Positions 17,993 through 25,172 of a stretch of DNA of 38,646 nt are shown piece by piece; position 1 is the stretch's first letter, and every line of letters begins with the position of its first letter. Source of the stretch: a virus; the IMG/VR virus record IMGVR_UViG_3300048773_000035, positions 1 through 38,646 of that record; one strand, given 5' to 3'. Both the position numbers and the translations under genes were made by a program. The notes beneath the pieces are model-generated. The model had not been told where the DNA came from. It searched no databases and was given only the letters and a program-made list of their open reading frames with translations.

Positions 17993-19494
17993 TTTCCCCT
18001 CTTTTTCTGAATGAAGTAGGACGCGACCTCGCCGCTATCCATTCCAAACGTTTCGAAAGACTGGCGCTCTTTGTCCTCGGCCTCTTGGCGGTCGATATCG
18101 CGCTGAAGTTGATCGTCCATGAGCTTCCGAGTGTGCTCGACTAACTCGGGGGATCCGGCGCGAAGCCTGATCTTCTGGCGCTCAGCCAGGATCGGGCGCG
18201 ACATCATCCCCATGCGGATCATGTCGTAAGCGTCATCACCGCTCATCGGGTCGCCGTCGGTCGCGTCGATCTTGAGTACGTCCTCTGGGCGGTCTGGGTC
18301 GTGTTGCATCCGACTCAGGGCTTCGAAGGTGATCGGGCATGTGCTGAAGATGAAGAGCCGCGGTAGTCCGTCCTGGGCCTTGCCGCCACCAATCGGCGCC
18401 TTGTCCTGCCAGGCTAGATAACTTCTGAGCTGGGCCGCGCCCTGGATCCGGTCAATCTGGGCGCGGGACAGGATGAGCTCATGGGCCAGGAACTCCTCGG
18501 CGACCGTGGGCGGAGCTCCTCGGCGCAACACAGCCTTCTTGGCCCAAGCATCCCAGCCGGCCACGATGGGATTGAGCTGCTTTGTCTCGGGGAAGCGGTT
18601 GATGGCCGCTGCGAACTGGTCTACGCGGAGCTGGGCTTTGACAAACTCGCGGTAAAGGTAGACGTTGCCGTCTTCGTCGCACGCGAACCATCCAAAGGCC
18701 GCGGGATGGTTGAACCCGAAGTCATATGCGCCGAAGCGGGTCCAGTGGTCCGGAATATCGAAGGGCCTGACGAAGTGGACCTCACGCCGGAGCTCGGTGA
18801 AGAACTGGCCGGCGAAGATATCCCAATCCCCATATCGGTAGGCCTTCCGGAGCGCTTCGTTCGGCTCGGCCTCGAGCCGGTGGACATAGTCTGGGTCGTT
18901 CTTAAGTAGGGCTGGGTTGTCATCGACCAGGGCCTTGATGAAAGCGTAGTCCTGCGGGCGCTCGCGCTCGTTAAATCGCCGCTCGATGAATAGCCGCTTG
19001 AGCCACGCATGCCCGATGCCGCCCGGGTTTCCGGTCAAAAGGCAGCGCGGGGTAAATCCTGGCGTACTTGAGCGGTTCGATCCGTGAAGCGTCCTGAACA
19101 TCTTTTCGGTCCATTGGCCGGCCTCTTCGATGGCCAAATCCTCAAACTCCCGCCCCTGGTACAGCTCAACGTCCGACTCTGACTCACAGTGGCAAAACTC
19201 AAGCGATGAGCCGTTCGGTATGTTCAGGACCTTCTTGGAGTCATTCCAAAACTGCCGAAGCTCCGGGTGCTCCTTGAATAGGGGCCTTATATGGTTGCCC
19301 TCGAGCTCCTTGTACGTCCTCCGGAACAGGCCGCCGTGGGTCTTGGGGTTCTCTAGCCTCCGCAAAAGCATGATGTCCCGGACGCCGCGGGACTTTCCGC
19401 CGCCCTTGGCCCCCCCGTAAAACGTAACTGGGGTCTTTGCGACCGTTTCGCGGAAAAGCCGCTGCTTTGGCTGCAGGGCGAATTTAAGCTCCAT
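17989..19494 (-). CDS. terL: Terminase large subunit (501 aa)
   Basis: The packaging motor ATPase and nuclease. The Walker A loop is GGAKGGGKSR (residues about 27-36). Walker B is FEDLAIEEAGQ with the catalytic Glu. The coupling motif is LLTGNPGG. The C-terminal RNase H-like nuclease domain shows GAYDFGFNHPAAFGW (first metal Asp), IVAGWDAWAKK, and GDDAYDMIRMGM (third acidic site). The length is normal. It overlaps the candidate small subunit upstream by 11 bases and the 218-aa gene downstream by four. Confidence 0.95.
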   Translation of the reverse strand: MELKFALQPKQRLFRETVAKTPVTFYGGAKGGGKSRGVRDIMLLRRLENPKTHGGLFRRTYKELEGNHIRPLFKEHPELRQFWNDSKKVLNIPNGSSLEFCHCESESDVELYQGREFEDLAIEEAGQWTEKMFRTLHGSNRSSTPGFTPRCLLTGNPGGIGHAWLKRLFIERRFNERERPQDYAFIKALVDDNPALLKNDPDYVHRLEAEPNEALRKAYRYGDWDIFAGQFFTELRREVHFVRPFDIPDHWTRFGAYDFGFNHPAAFGWFACDEDGNVYLYREFVKAQLRVDQFAAAINRFPETKQLNPIVAGWDAWAKKAVLRRGAPPTVAEEFLAHELILSRAQIDRIQGAAQLRSYLAWQDKAPIGGGKAQDGLPRLFIFSTCPITFEALSRMQHDPDRPEDVLKIDATDGDPMSGDDAYDMIRMGMMSRPILAERQKIRLRAGSPELVEHTRKLMDDQLQRDIDRQEAEDKERQSFETFGMDSGEVASYFIQKKRGK

Positions 19495-19792
19495 TCGGCT
19501 TGTCCGTGTAGTCGATTACGGTGACTTTGATCCCAACCTCGCCCGTAATGGGCGCCCGCGGCTGGGCGTGAATCATCTTGGTCGCGTCCGCTGCCGCCTT
19601 CGCGCGCAAAGCGGGGTCCAGCGGCTTCTTGATTCCCAGGGCGCCGTACTGTCCCGCCGCAAAAAGCAGCAAGACCTCGAACGGGTTGATGCCCAAATGA
19701 TCCGCCAAGTCTCGGCAAGGTACCGAGTTCTTGTTTTTACTGCCCTTTTTCCGGCCAGAACCGGGTGTTTTTGGCGATCCCTTGGGCCGCAT
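19484..19792 (-). CDS. Candidate terminase small subunit / DNA-binding protein (102 aa)
   Basis: Sits immediately before TerL with an 11-base overlap, the standard place of TerS. The N-terminus is basic and glycine/proline-rich like an AT-hook (RPKGSPKTPGSGRKKGSKNK). A helical part follows (ADHLGINPFEVLLLFAAGQY; ALRAKAAADATKMIHAQ). It is shorter than many TerS proteins and no clear helix-turn-helix is seen. The assignment is by context and the basic head. Confidence 0.6.
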   Translation of the reverse strand: MRPKGSPKTPGSGRKKGSKNKNSVPCRDLADHLGINPFEVLLLFAAGQYGALGIKKPLDPALRAKAAADATKMIHAQPRAPITGEVGIKVTVIDYTDKPNGA

Positions 19793-19808
19793 GGCTGCCT
19801 ATCCCAGC

Positions 19809-20165
19809 CTATCCCTGGCCCGCGGCGCGGCTCACCGTGCGGGGGGCTGGGCCAGAGGAGCGGAGGGCGCGAAGGTTCGGCTTAGGGGGTGCGACCTGAT
19901 CGGGTGCCGCGGGCTTTGCGTTGCCGTCGTCCAGGATAATCGCCTTGATATTGGCCTGGCCGATGACTGCGGTGCCCCCCGATGCGCGGCTAACTGCACA
20001 CCACGAATGGAGCTCGCGGTCATAGAAAAGCTTCGAGAACTGGCGCCCGACCATGTAGCGGGTTTGGCGCGAAATGACCTCGATGGGAACGTAGAGCTCG
20101 ATTGTCTGGGCCAGGATCTCTTTATGCGTGTCCTTGGGTTCCGGTTGGGTTTGCGCGAGTTCCAT
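19809..20165 (-). CDS. Unknown late-operon protein (118 aa)
   Basis: Two ATGs are close together. The second (20165, MELAQTQPEP) has AAGGAG six bases ahead, while the first abuts that same GGAG, so I use the second. The middle looks like an ordered domain (IELYVPIEVISRQTRYMVGR); the C-terminus is Pro/Arg/Ala-rich and probably disordered. It overlaps the end of the GNAT gene by 44 bases. No family recognised. Confidence 0.65.
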   Translation of the reverse strand: MELAQTQPEPKDTHKEILAQTIELYVPIEVISRQTRYMVGRQFSKLFYDRELHSWCAVSRASGGTAVIGQANIKAIILDDGNAKPAAPDQVAPPKPNLRALRSSGPAPRTVSRAAGQG

Positions 20166-20595
20166 GGGCATCTCCTTTGAAAAGCAGGTTGACGTTGAAG
20201 GTGAATCCGGGATGGGTCTTGATAATTTCGCGGCCGAGATGGGTCATGTGCGTGACTACGGGGCGCTCGCCGAAATGGTTCTGATAAAGCGCCTTGGCGA
20301 TGCCGAACCTTCGGAAGCCTTGCTTCACGAAAACGTAGTGCAGTACGCGCGGCTCGGCGATCATGTAGCCCCAAATGACATCCGGTTCATCGGGCTTGGC
20401 GGCCACCATGATGATCGTGCGGTCCTTATCAAGGATGTGGTCGATCACCTGATTGTAGGTGAGAAAATAAGCGTGCTTCCCGCTCGCGAGTCCGAGTCCG
20501 GATCCGGTGCGGTAGCTTCTGAGCCAGGTCGAATAGATGAAACTGATGTCCTCCGGCATGCCTGGCCGGATGATCCATCGAGATGCGTTGGTCAC
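20122..20595 (-). CDS. GNAT-family N-acetyltransferase-like protein (157 aa)
   Basis: GNAT fold: an N-terminal substrate part (IRPGMPEDISFIYSTWLRSY), strand IIMVAAKPDEPDVIWGYMI, and the acetyl-CoA loop VFVKQGFRRFGIAKALYQ (residues about 88-105, Q-x-x-R-x-x-G-x-A). The start is GTG, with GAGG ten bases before. It directly follows late-motif copy A and leads the terminase block. The substrate is unknown; phage GNATs may modify host proteins or packaging partners. Confidence 0.8.
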   Translation of the reverse strand: MTNASRWIIRPGMPEDISFIYSTWLRSYRTGSGLGLASGKHAYFLTYNQVIDHILDKDRTIIMVAAKPDEPDVIWGYMIAEPRVLHYVFVKQGFRRFGIAKALYQNHFGERPVVTHMTHLGREIIKTHPGFTFNVNLLFKGDAHGTRANPTGTQGHA

Positions 20596-20615
20596 TAACG
20601 CGAGTCCTCACTATC

Positions 20616-20638
20616 TATCCAAGGGTTAATCCGTCACC
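20616..20638 (-). promoter_or_regulatory. Late motif copy A (candidate late promoter) before the terminase block
   Basis: Minus strand reads GGTGACGGATTAACCCTTGG then ATA. It lies between the small HTH gene and the GNAT gene, so it would drive GNAT, terminase, portal and scaffold genes separately from the HTH gene. Confidence 0.7.
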
Positions 20639-20987
20639 CGCTGCCGCCTAAAAGCTTGCGCCGATAAGCGCGAAACGTCCCTCGGACGGTGGAATCGCTT
20701 AGTCCGGTAATTTCCCGTATTTGCTTGGGTTTATTCCCTTTTACATATAGGGAAAGTATCTTCCGGTCGCGTCGAGGGATTCCCTTGGTATTAGTTAGGA
20801 AGTGCTCGAGCGACCGGAAGAATTCGGCTAGGACTTGTCGCGCGGGCGGTGCGAATGAGATCAGCCGCGGATTGTTCTTTCTGAGCTCGCCGCCCAGCCT
20901 TTCAATGTCATCAAAGCCGTCGTCTTTGAGCTTTTGGCGCCATTCGGCTTCAAGCTTTTTGAAGGCTTTCGTCTGAAAGAACTTCAT
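20634..20987 (-). CDS. Small helix-turn-helix protein, sigma region 4 / LuxR-like (117 aa)
   Basis: The C-terminal third carries an HTH of the sigma-70 region 4 or LuxR type: PRRDRKILSLYVKGNKPKQI followed by REITGLSDSTVRGTFRAYRRKLL (residues about 71-114), where SDSTVRGTFRAYRRKL is the recognition helix. The N-terminal part is charged and helical. It is the second gene of the late arm, ATGA-coupled to the 120-aa gene, and lies directly before the first late motif. This suggests, but does not prove, that it activates that motif. A TerS role is the alternative. Confidence 0.75.
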   Translation of the reverse strand: MKFFQTKAFKKLEAEWRQKLKDDGFDDIERLGGELRKNNPRLISFAPPARQVLAEFFRSLEHFLTNTKGIPRRDRKILSLYVKGNKPKQIREITGLSDSTVRGTFRAYRRKLLGGSG

Positions 20988-21346
20988 TGATCAAGCGCGG
21001 AATTCTCGTTATTTTCGTCGTCTTTTACTTTCACGCCCGCAAGCTCCAGCGCTTCCTTGGCAATCCGCTCATTCGCAGCCTTCTGGAGCTTGTCGCGCTC
21101 GAGCTGATCCGAAAGCATGGCAACAGGCTTGGCCCGAAGATGCAGCGCCACGAGGAAAAAGCGCAGGATGGCCAGCGGGACGTGAAGGAAGATGAAGAAC
21201 TTAATCTGCCAATGGGTAATCTTCGAGAGCGCGCGGCATTCTGCGTCATGCCAAAGAGAAAAGCGCTTCTGGATCTCGGCCTTGGACTGTTCAAAACGAG
21301 CGGTTTCGAAGCTATTTTCAATGAATTTGAAGAAGGTCATACCCAT
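20984..21346 (-). CDS. Small protein with one membrane-like segment (120 aa)
   Basis: A charged N-terminus is followed by a hydrophobic stretch IKFFIFLHVPLAILRFFLVA (residues about 48-67) and a charged helical tail ending NENSALDQ. ATGA overlap with the HTH gene supports this strand over the antisense frame of equal length. It heads the late arm. No strong ribosome site is visible; ATG 21340 is an alternative start. A membrane-anchored early/late protein is likely; function unknown. Confidence 0.65.
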   Translation of the reverse strand: MGMTFFKFIENSFETARFEQSKAEIQKRFSLWHDAECRALSKITHWQIKFFIFLHVPLAILRFFLVALHLRAKPVAMLSDQLERDKLQKAANERIAKEALELAGVKVKDDENNENSALDQ

Positions 21347-21405
21347 TGAATCGACACAAAGGGCGCGCTTCTTGAGTTTCGGGCCTGGGCGACCGAAAAC
21401 TAGAG

Positions 21406-21537
21406 ATGATGAAAAGAGTGGATTGGCTGCTTTTGTGCCTGTTTATCTTGAGCGCTGGGCTTTTTTTTGCATTGGGTTATACCGTTGGCGTGTATCCGGA
21501 CAAGGACGATGCGGTATCTCTTCAGCAGGGGGGATAA
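21406..21537 (+). CDS. Small single-span membrane protein (43 aa), candidate
   Basis: MMKRVDW then LLLCLFILSAGLFFALGYTV, a textbook transmembrane helix with a positive N-terminus, and a short acidic tail. Its TAA runs into the ATG of the next micro-ORF (TAAATG). The ribosome site is weak. It lies in the divergent control region, so strand assignment is less certain than elsewhere. Confidence 0.5.
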   Translation: MMKRVDWLLLCLFILSAGLFFALGYTVGVYPDKDDAVSLQQGG

Positions 21538-21633
21538 ATGCTGGACGAAAAGCTGATAGAAGAGCTTCTAATTCGGGTGTTTAACGGGGAAATCCGCACG
21601 ATCTCCAATGTCTGGGAGGCTGTGCGCGTATAG
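21538..21633 (+). CDS. Micro-ORF (31 aa), candidate
   Basis: ATG follows the preceding stop directly and has a G6 run four bases ahead as a ribosome site. The peptide is MLDEKLIEELLIRVFNGEIR with a short tail. It overlaps a minus-strand candidate, so only one of the two may be real. Confidence 0.35.
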   Translation: MLDEKLIEELLIRVFNGEIRTISNVWEAVRV

Positions 21634-21783
21634 GTGCGCGTCCATTCGATCCTCTAACTTATGGATTCGCCACCTTAAATAGAGCCAGTAGAGAAAAGCG
21701 CCGGCCACGTACCATTCCATTCCCTCAGGGTAAAACATGCCCGCTGATTCCGGCAAGGAATCGCGATAAAATTGCAGGATCAT
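21568..21783 (-). CDS. Small membrane protein candidate (71 aa)
   Basis: Contains WYVAGAFLYWLYLRWRIHKL, an aromatic membrane helix followed by a charged cytoplasmic-type helix. The frame is open further upstream to 21855, but that part is Ser/Thr-rich and unconvincing. No clear ribosome site. It overlaps the plus-strand 31-aa micro-ORF and starts back to back with the 54-aa ORF. Confidence 0.4.
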   Translation of the reverse strand: MILQFYRDSLPESAGMFYPEGMEWYVAGAFLYWLYLRWRIHKLEDRMDAHLYAHSLPDIGDRADFPVKHPN

Positions 21784-21946
21784 GGAAGAAGTCACCGAAG
21801 TTGAGGTCTTGGAAGCAGAACTCGTTCTTTTGATCCGCAAGATGTTCGTGCGCAATTTCTACGTCGAGGAGAGGGTGAGCTCAATCCTGCGCGGGCTAAG
21901 ATATGAGGAAGCCAATAATATTCCCCCGCTCGAAGATCGGCACTAA
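21782..21946 (+). CDS. Small acidic protein candidate (54 aa)
   Basis: MEEVTEVEVLEAELVLLIRK opens an amphipathic helical protein ending IPPLEDRH. The composition is protein-like, and AGGA lies close ahead of ATG. Its start overlaps that of a minus-strand candidate, and its end overlaps the minus-strand Cys-rich ORF. Function unknown. Confidence 0.45.
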   Translation: MEEVTEVEVLEAELVLLIRKMFVRNFYVEERVSSILRGLRYEEANNIPPLEDRH

Positions 21947-22065
21947 GGGCACCGGAGATAGAGCGCCAAGCAGTAAATCATTCCGCACAAGAGCGCGAAA
22001 TGAAGAACTAATCCAATGGCCTTAACCGGGCACCGTGATTGCTGACAGTGTGGGCATTTGTTCAT
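21943..22065 (-). CDS. Micro-protein with Cys pair and membrane helix (40 aa), candidate
   Basis: MNKCPHCQQSRCPVKAIGLV has a CxxC pair plus another Cys, and LHFALLCGMIYCLALYL forms a membrane helix. Such a zinc-type head plus membrane span is plausible for a small phage regulator. It is weakly supported: the ribosome site is poor and its end overlaps the 54-aa ORF. Confidence 0.4.
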   Translation of the reverse strand: MNKCPHCQQSRCPVKAIGLVLHFALLCGMIYCLALYLRCP

Positions 22066-22090
22066 AATTCATCGTATCAAATAAAGTTGC

Positions 22091-22109
22091 AAATGCATAG
22101 TAAATGCAT
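22091..22109. promoter_or_regulatory. Operator-like pair of palindromes ahead of the early HTH gene
   Basis: AAATGCAT occurs twice, 11 bases apart start to start (one helical turn). Each holds the self-complementary ATGCAT. It lies 13-31 bases before the start of the small HTH gene, in an AT-rich stretch suited to the early promoter. Binding by the HTH protein is inference. Confidence 0.5.
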
Positions 22110-22121
22110 TATTGTTGAATC

Positions 22122-22322
22122 ATGAAACCAAGTGAACTGCGCAAGTGGATGGCGATCAACGAGAAATCTCCTACGGATGTGGCGTCTCTGACACGTGTGG
22201 CATTGACCACCGTGCAGCGGTTCTTGTCCGGCGAGATCAAGAACCCGCAACCCAGAACCCTAGAGGCATTTAAAAACCTATTGGCCGGAAAAGAAGCGCC
22301 GGATCCGTTGACCGGCTTCTAG
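22122..22322 (+). CDS. Small helix-turn-helix regulator, Cro/XRE-like (66 aa)
   Basis: First gene of the early arm. ELRKWMAINEKSPTDVASLT then RVALTTVQRFLSGEIKNPQP fits a Cro/XRE HTH: helix 2 about residues 16-23 and recognition helix about residues 27-34, with a short C-terminal extension. It lacks the dimer or cleavage domain of a CI-type repressor. A single such gene beside a palindromic operator suggests autoregulation of the early arm. No clear Shine-Dalgarno is present. Confidence 0.75.
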   Translation: MKPSELRKWMAINEKSPTDVASLTRVALTTVQRFLSGEIKNPQPRTLEAFKNLLAGKEAPDPLTGF

Positions 22323-22374
22323 CCTAGTCTTAATAGGTCTGCGCGCGGCGTCAGCGTAATGAATTGGAGAAGTT

Positions 22375-22614
22375 ATGCCATTCAATAAAGAAGAACACGA
22401 TTGGCTGAACTCGCCAAGCCTTGAGGTCATGACCCTGAGGGATACGGCCGAAGCCCTGGAGGCGCTTCTCGATGCGCTGGAGGCCAGAGAGGATCGCGTG
22501 AAAAACGATCCAGCATGGGCCTCGCTCCGATCGGATCCGGAGGCATGGGATGCCTTCATCGCCGCGCGGACCAAGGCGATTCTTTCGCGTTCATTCAGGG
22601 GATCCAACAAATGA
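22375..22614 (+). CDS. Small early protein, unknown (79 aa)
   Basis: GGAG lies five bases before ATG. The protein is acidic and helical (LRDTAEALEALLDALEARED) with a basic end (KAILSRSFRGSNK). It overlaps the next gene as ATGA. No family recognised. Confidence 0.7.
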   Translation: MPFNKEEHDWLNSPSLEVMTLRDTAEALEALLDALEAREDRVKNDPAWASLRSDPEAWDAFIAARTKAILSRSFRGSNK

Positions 22615-22823
22615 GACACGTTCCGCCCGAAAACACGAGCCTGTCCGCCGCACAGCTCCGAAAGCGGTTGACCGACAAACTTACGCACATCACCCAAAGG
22701 TTGAAGGAAATGGGCGCAGCGGAGCGCAGCGGAAAAATGGGCAAAGCCTTTCAGGCTGAACTGATCAACACGACTCGGCGGCTTCGCGCGCTGGACGACA
22801 AAATCGGCGTTGGCCATGAGTAG
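22611..22823 (+). CDS. Small early helical protein, unknown (70 aa)
   Basis: The frame is open earlier, but ATG 22611 forms an ATGA overlap with the previous stop. The protein is basic and coiled-coil-like (LRKRLTDKLTHITQRLKEMG; ELINTTRRLRALDDKIG). It overlaps the next gene by eight bases. Function unknown. Confidence 0.7.
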   Translation: MRHVPPENTSLSAAQLRKRLTDKLTHITQRLKEMGAAERSGKMGKAFQAELINTTRRLRALDDKIGVGHE

Positions 22824-23037
22824 GGAGCTTTGCTCGATGTGTCTCGGCTCGGGCGAGGGTCTTTCGCTGACCGGCAATGACCCGACTTGGCCACGCGCAG
22901 AGCTTGGTGATTGCTGGCGATGCCGCGGGTCAGGTTTCGAGCCTTCGTCTCAGCGCTTTTCTGAGGTGAACCAAAAAGTCGCAATGGACGCGGCGGTGTT
23001 GGCCATGGAGCGGCCGTTTGGAAAGAAAAAAGCATGA
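22816..23037 (+). CDS. Small DnaJ-type zinc-ribbon protein (73 aa)
   Basis: Two CxxCxGxG motifs, CSMCLGSG (residues about 6-13) and CWRCRGSG (about 34-41), form one four-Cys zinc site of the DnaJ central-domain kind. A helical tail follows. I use ATG 22816 rather than the upstream TTG. It is ATGA-coupled to the next Cys-rich gene. Probably binds nucleic acid or protein; no target is evident. Confidence 0.75.
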   Translation: MSRELCSMCLGSGEGLSLTGNDPTWPRAELGDCWRCRGSGFEPSSQRFSEVNQKVAMDAAVLAMERPFGKKKA

Positions 23038-23186
23038 GCCCGCAAAAAGAAACTGAAGAACATGAGTGCGATGAAAACGCGACCCCGGACATAGATATCT
23101 GTCGGGGGTGTGGTGAACACGCCGGATGGTGTTCGGCTTGTGGGCTGTCGAATTGCTGCGGCTATCACGCGATACCCACCGATTAG
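23034..23186 (+). CDS. Cys-rich micro-protein (50 aa)
   Basis: ATGA overlap with the previous stop. It carries CRGCGEHAGWCSACGLSNCC, several CxxC pairs that probably bind zinc. The N-terminal half is acidic. It ends nine bases before the ERF gene start. Function unknown. Confidence 0.65.
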   Translation: MSPQKETEEHECDENATPDIDICRGCGEHAGWCSACGLSNCCGYHAIPTD

Positions 23187-23194
23187 GAGTTGAC

Positions 23195-23860
23195 ATGAAG
23201 ACCTCTGAACAGACGAACGAAATTACAGCGGCACTCGCGAAGGCTCAGGGCGAATTGAAAAACCCAGAGAAATTACGCACGGCTAAATATCCAACGAAAG
23301 CCGGTGGCGTGGTCGAATACAATTACGCCGATCTTCCCGCGTGCCTGGATGCCGGGCGCGACCCGCTTTCAAAGAATGGCCTGGCCTTCACGTCTTCGGC
23401 GAGTTTCGTTGAAAACAATTACACGCTTTTTTGTCGCCTCACCCACACTTCCGGCCAGTGGTACGAATCCGAGTGGCCGCTTCCGGGTGCGGCAGAGCCC
23501 AAGATTATCGGCGCATCAATGACCTATGGGATTCGGTATCTCTTTTGCGGCCTGACCGGAATGTCGGGAGAAGAAGACATGGACGAAGCGCCTGAACCAA
23601 AAGGACAGTACGCGGCGCGCTCGCCTGTCGCGCCGAAAGCATCGTCGGCCCCCCACCCAACGCATCCGAGCGAAGCCCAAATCAAGCGGCTTTACACGCT
23701 CGCAAGCACTGGCCGCATTCCAACTGAAGTGGTCAAAGCCTATTGCGAGAAGCATTTCAAAATCACGACAACCAAAGACCTCACAATGCTCCAATATAAC
23801 GAACTTTGTAATCAGATCGAATCGGGCCGGATCATCCAAGAGCCGGGGTCAACCGGATGA
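23195..23860 (+). CDS. erf: ERF-family single-strand DNA annealing protein (221 aa)
   Basis: AGGAG five bases before ATG 23195 fixes the start (a longer frame upstream is ignored). The ERF core is seen as ITAALAKAQGELKNPEK, YNYADLPACLDAGRDPLSKN, GLAFTSSASF, then MTYGIRYLFCGLTGMSGEED with acidic MDEAPEP. The C-terminal ~60 residues (HPSEAQIKRLYTLASTGRIP) form a separate helical domain common in annealing proteins. It pairs complementary single strands for recombination, possibly genome circularisation or concatemer formation. Confidence 0.88.
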   Translation: MKTSEQTNEITAALAKAQGELKNPEKLRTAKYPTKAGGVVEYNYADLPACLDAGRDPLSKNGLAFTSSASFVENNYTLFCRLTHTSGQWYESEWPLPGAAEPKIIGASMTYGIRYLFCGLTGMSGEEDMDEAPEPKGQYAARSPVAPKASSAPHPTHPSEAQIKRLYTLASTGRIPTEVVKAYCEKHFKITTTKDLTMLQYNELCNQIESGRIIQEPGSTG

Positions 23861-23943
23861 GCCCAGCTCTTTCCTTCATCGGCTTCGCGCTCTTCGTCGG
23901 GATCGTCGTGTTTCTGAACGCCAAGGATCGGGTTGACCCATGA
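23857..23943 (+). CDS. Micro-protein with one membrane helix (28 aa)
   Basis: ATGA overlaps with the ERF gene before and the integrase gene after. The peptide is ALSFIGFALFVGIVVFLNAK framed by MSP and DRVDP, almost entirely one transmembrane span. The exact fit between two genes argues for translation. Function unknown; it may mainly couple translation. Confidence 0.6.
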   Translation: MSPALSFIGFALFVGIVVFLNAKDRVDP

Positions 23944-24863
23944 GTAACGATGAGGCCCTGCGAGCACTTCAGCGCCAGATGGCTAAGCTCACGGCGGGCC
24001 TGAACCGGGTTGCGGGCGACACTCCGGTTATCCTTTTCAAGGATTACGCGCTTCAATATATGACAGCCAAGCTTGCTCGCCCGACGCTTCGGGCTTCGAC
24101 GAAAATCAGTTTTGAGAATCAAGTGCGCAAGCATCTGATCCCTCGGTTTGGAATGCTCCCGCTCGACAAGATTACGAATGCGATTTGGCTTCAATGGGTC
24201 GAGGACGAAAAGGGTCTGACAAAGTTTTTCAATGCTAGGAAGTCGTTGGTTGAAATTCTCACTGCGGCGGCAGAACAGGGCCATCTCGAAAAGGTGCCCG
24301 AACTGGACAACCCGGACGAGTATGAGAATGTTGGTCGCGCGCTTGAGGACCGGGAAGTGCTTGCCTTCCTTTGGAAATGTCGGCGGCCGTTTCGATTCAT
24401 CTTCTATGTATTTTGGCGGACCGGGTGCCGGCCACGAGAGGTCTTGCGATGGGAGCATAGCTTTTTACGCAAAGAAGAACCGGGCAAGCCAACGTGGGTA
24501 GACATTCCCGCCAGAATCTCGAAAACGAATAGGTCTAGAAGCATCCCGCTCGCGAAGCACGTGGGCCGGATCGTTCGCCAGCGGCAGGTGCGTGGCAATA
24601 ATTCAATTTATACCTTCCCGGCGAGACAAGACAACCGGCGTCCGCAGCTCAGCTATCAGTCCGCCAAGGAAACGGCCCGGAAGCGCGCGAAGGTTGCGGA
24701 CATGACCGCCTATGATTTTCGGCGCACATTCGTCACCTACCACGCCGCCCGGGGGGTTCCGCTGCTTTATCTTGCAAAGATTTTGGACACGTCGGTTGGA
24801 ATGTTAGAAAAAATTTACGCCAAGAATCAGGCCGAAACTCTGGAAGGAATAGTCTATGAGTAA
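23940..24863 (+). CDS. int: Tyrosine recombinase / integrase (307 aa)
   Basis: Residues about 30-110 are a SAM-like core-binding domain (FKDYALQYMTAKL; ENQVRKHLIPRFG). The catalytic domain shows the first Arg in RTGCRPREVLRWEH, the Lys region in ISKTNRSRSIPL, the second Arg in AYDFRRTFVTYHA, and the nucleophile Tyr in MLEKIYAKN near residue 293. The two usual His positions are Tyr (YDFRR) and Thr (LDTS), variants I recall from other phage integrases. It cuts and joins DNA for integration or resolution. No attachment site was identified. Confidence 0.9.
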   Translation: MSNDEALRALQRQMAKLTAGLNRVAGDTPVILFKDYALQYMTAKLARPTLRASTKISFENQVRKHLIPRFGMLPLDKITNAIWLQWVEDEKGLTKFFNARKSLVEILTAAAEQGHLEKVPELDNPDEYENVGRALEDREVLAFLWKCRRPFRFIFYVFWRTGCRPREVLRWEHSFLRKEEPGKPTWVDIPARISKTNRSRSIPLAKHVGRIVRQRQVRGNNSIYTFPARQDNRRPQLSYQSAKETARKRAKVADMTAYDFRRTFVTYHAARGVPLLYLAKILDTSVGMLEKIYAKNQAETLEGIVYE

Positions 24864-25110
24864 AAAAGTCGAATTCACGTTAGACGGCGAAGAGATTGAA
24901 ATCGCCGGGTCTTGCCAACAGGGCACTAAAGGCCGACGCGCCAGCAAGTTCGATGCGCTTGAGCCGGATGAACCGCCCTGTGTCGAGGACCTTTACGTTG
25001 GTCTGATCATCGGCGGCACAGCAATTGATATCACCGACAGGCTGAACCAAAAGCAGCGCGATTACTTCGAGCAGAAATGTTTCGATGAGGCCAGTGATGA
25101 TCAAGAGTAG
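24856..25110 (+). CDS. Small acidic early protein, unknown (84 aa)
   Basis: Overlaps the integrase end by eight bases. It is acidic with a Lys/Arg patch (TKGRRASKFD). VEDLYVGLIIGGTAIDITDR resembles a small beta unit, and the C-terminus is charged. It could be an integrase accessory by position, but no family was recognised. Confidence 0.65.
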   Translation: MSKKVEFTLDGEEIEIAGSCQQGTKGRRASKFDALEPDEPPCVEDLYVGLIIGGTAIDITDRLNQKQRDYFEQKCFDEASDDQE

Positions 25111-25145
25111 TCTTCGTAGGACGCGGATTCAAGCCATAAACCTAG

Positions 25146-25157
25146 TTTTTACACTGA
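25146..25157 (+). repeat. Early start-site repeat, copy 1 (TTTTTACACTGA)
   Basis: Identical to the copy at 27341 and one base different from that at 28006. It lies 15 bases before the start of the 244-aa gene, just ahead of AAAAGG (ribosome site). Confidence 0.55.
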
Positions 25158-25172
25158 AAAGGAATAGTCAGA

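Noticed and set aside
20987-21349. Plus-strand 120-aa frame opposite the membrane-segment protein
   Set aside because: The minus-strand frame is ATGA-coupled to the HTH gene and continues the late operon; the plus frame has no coupling or ribosome site.
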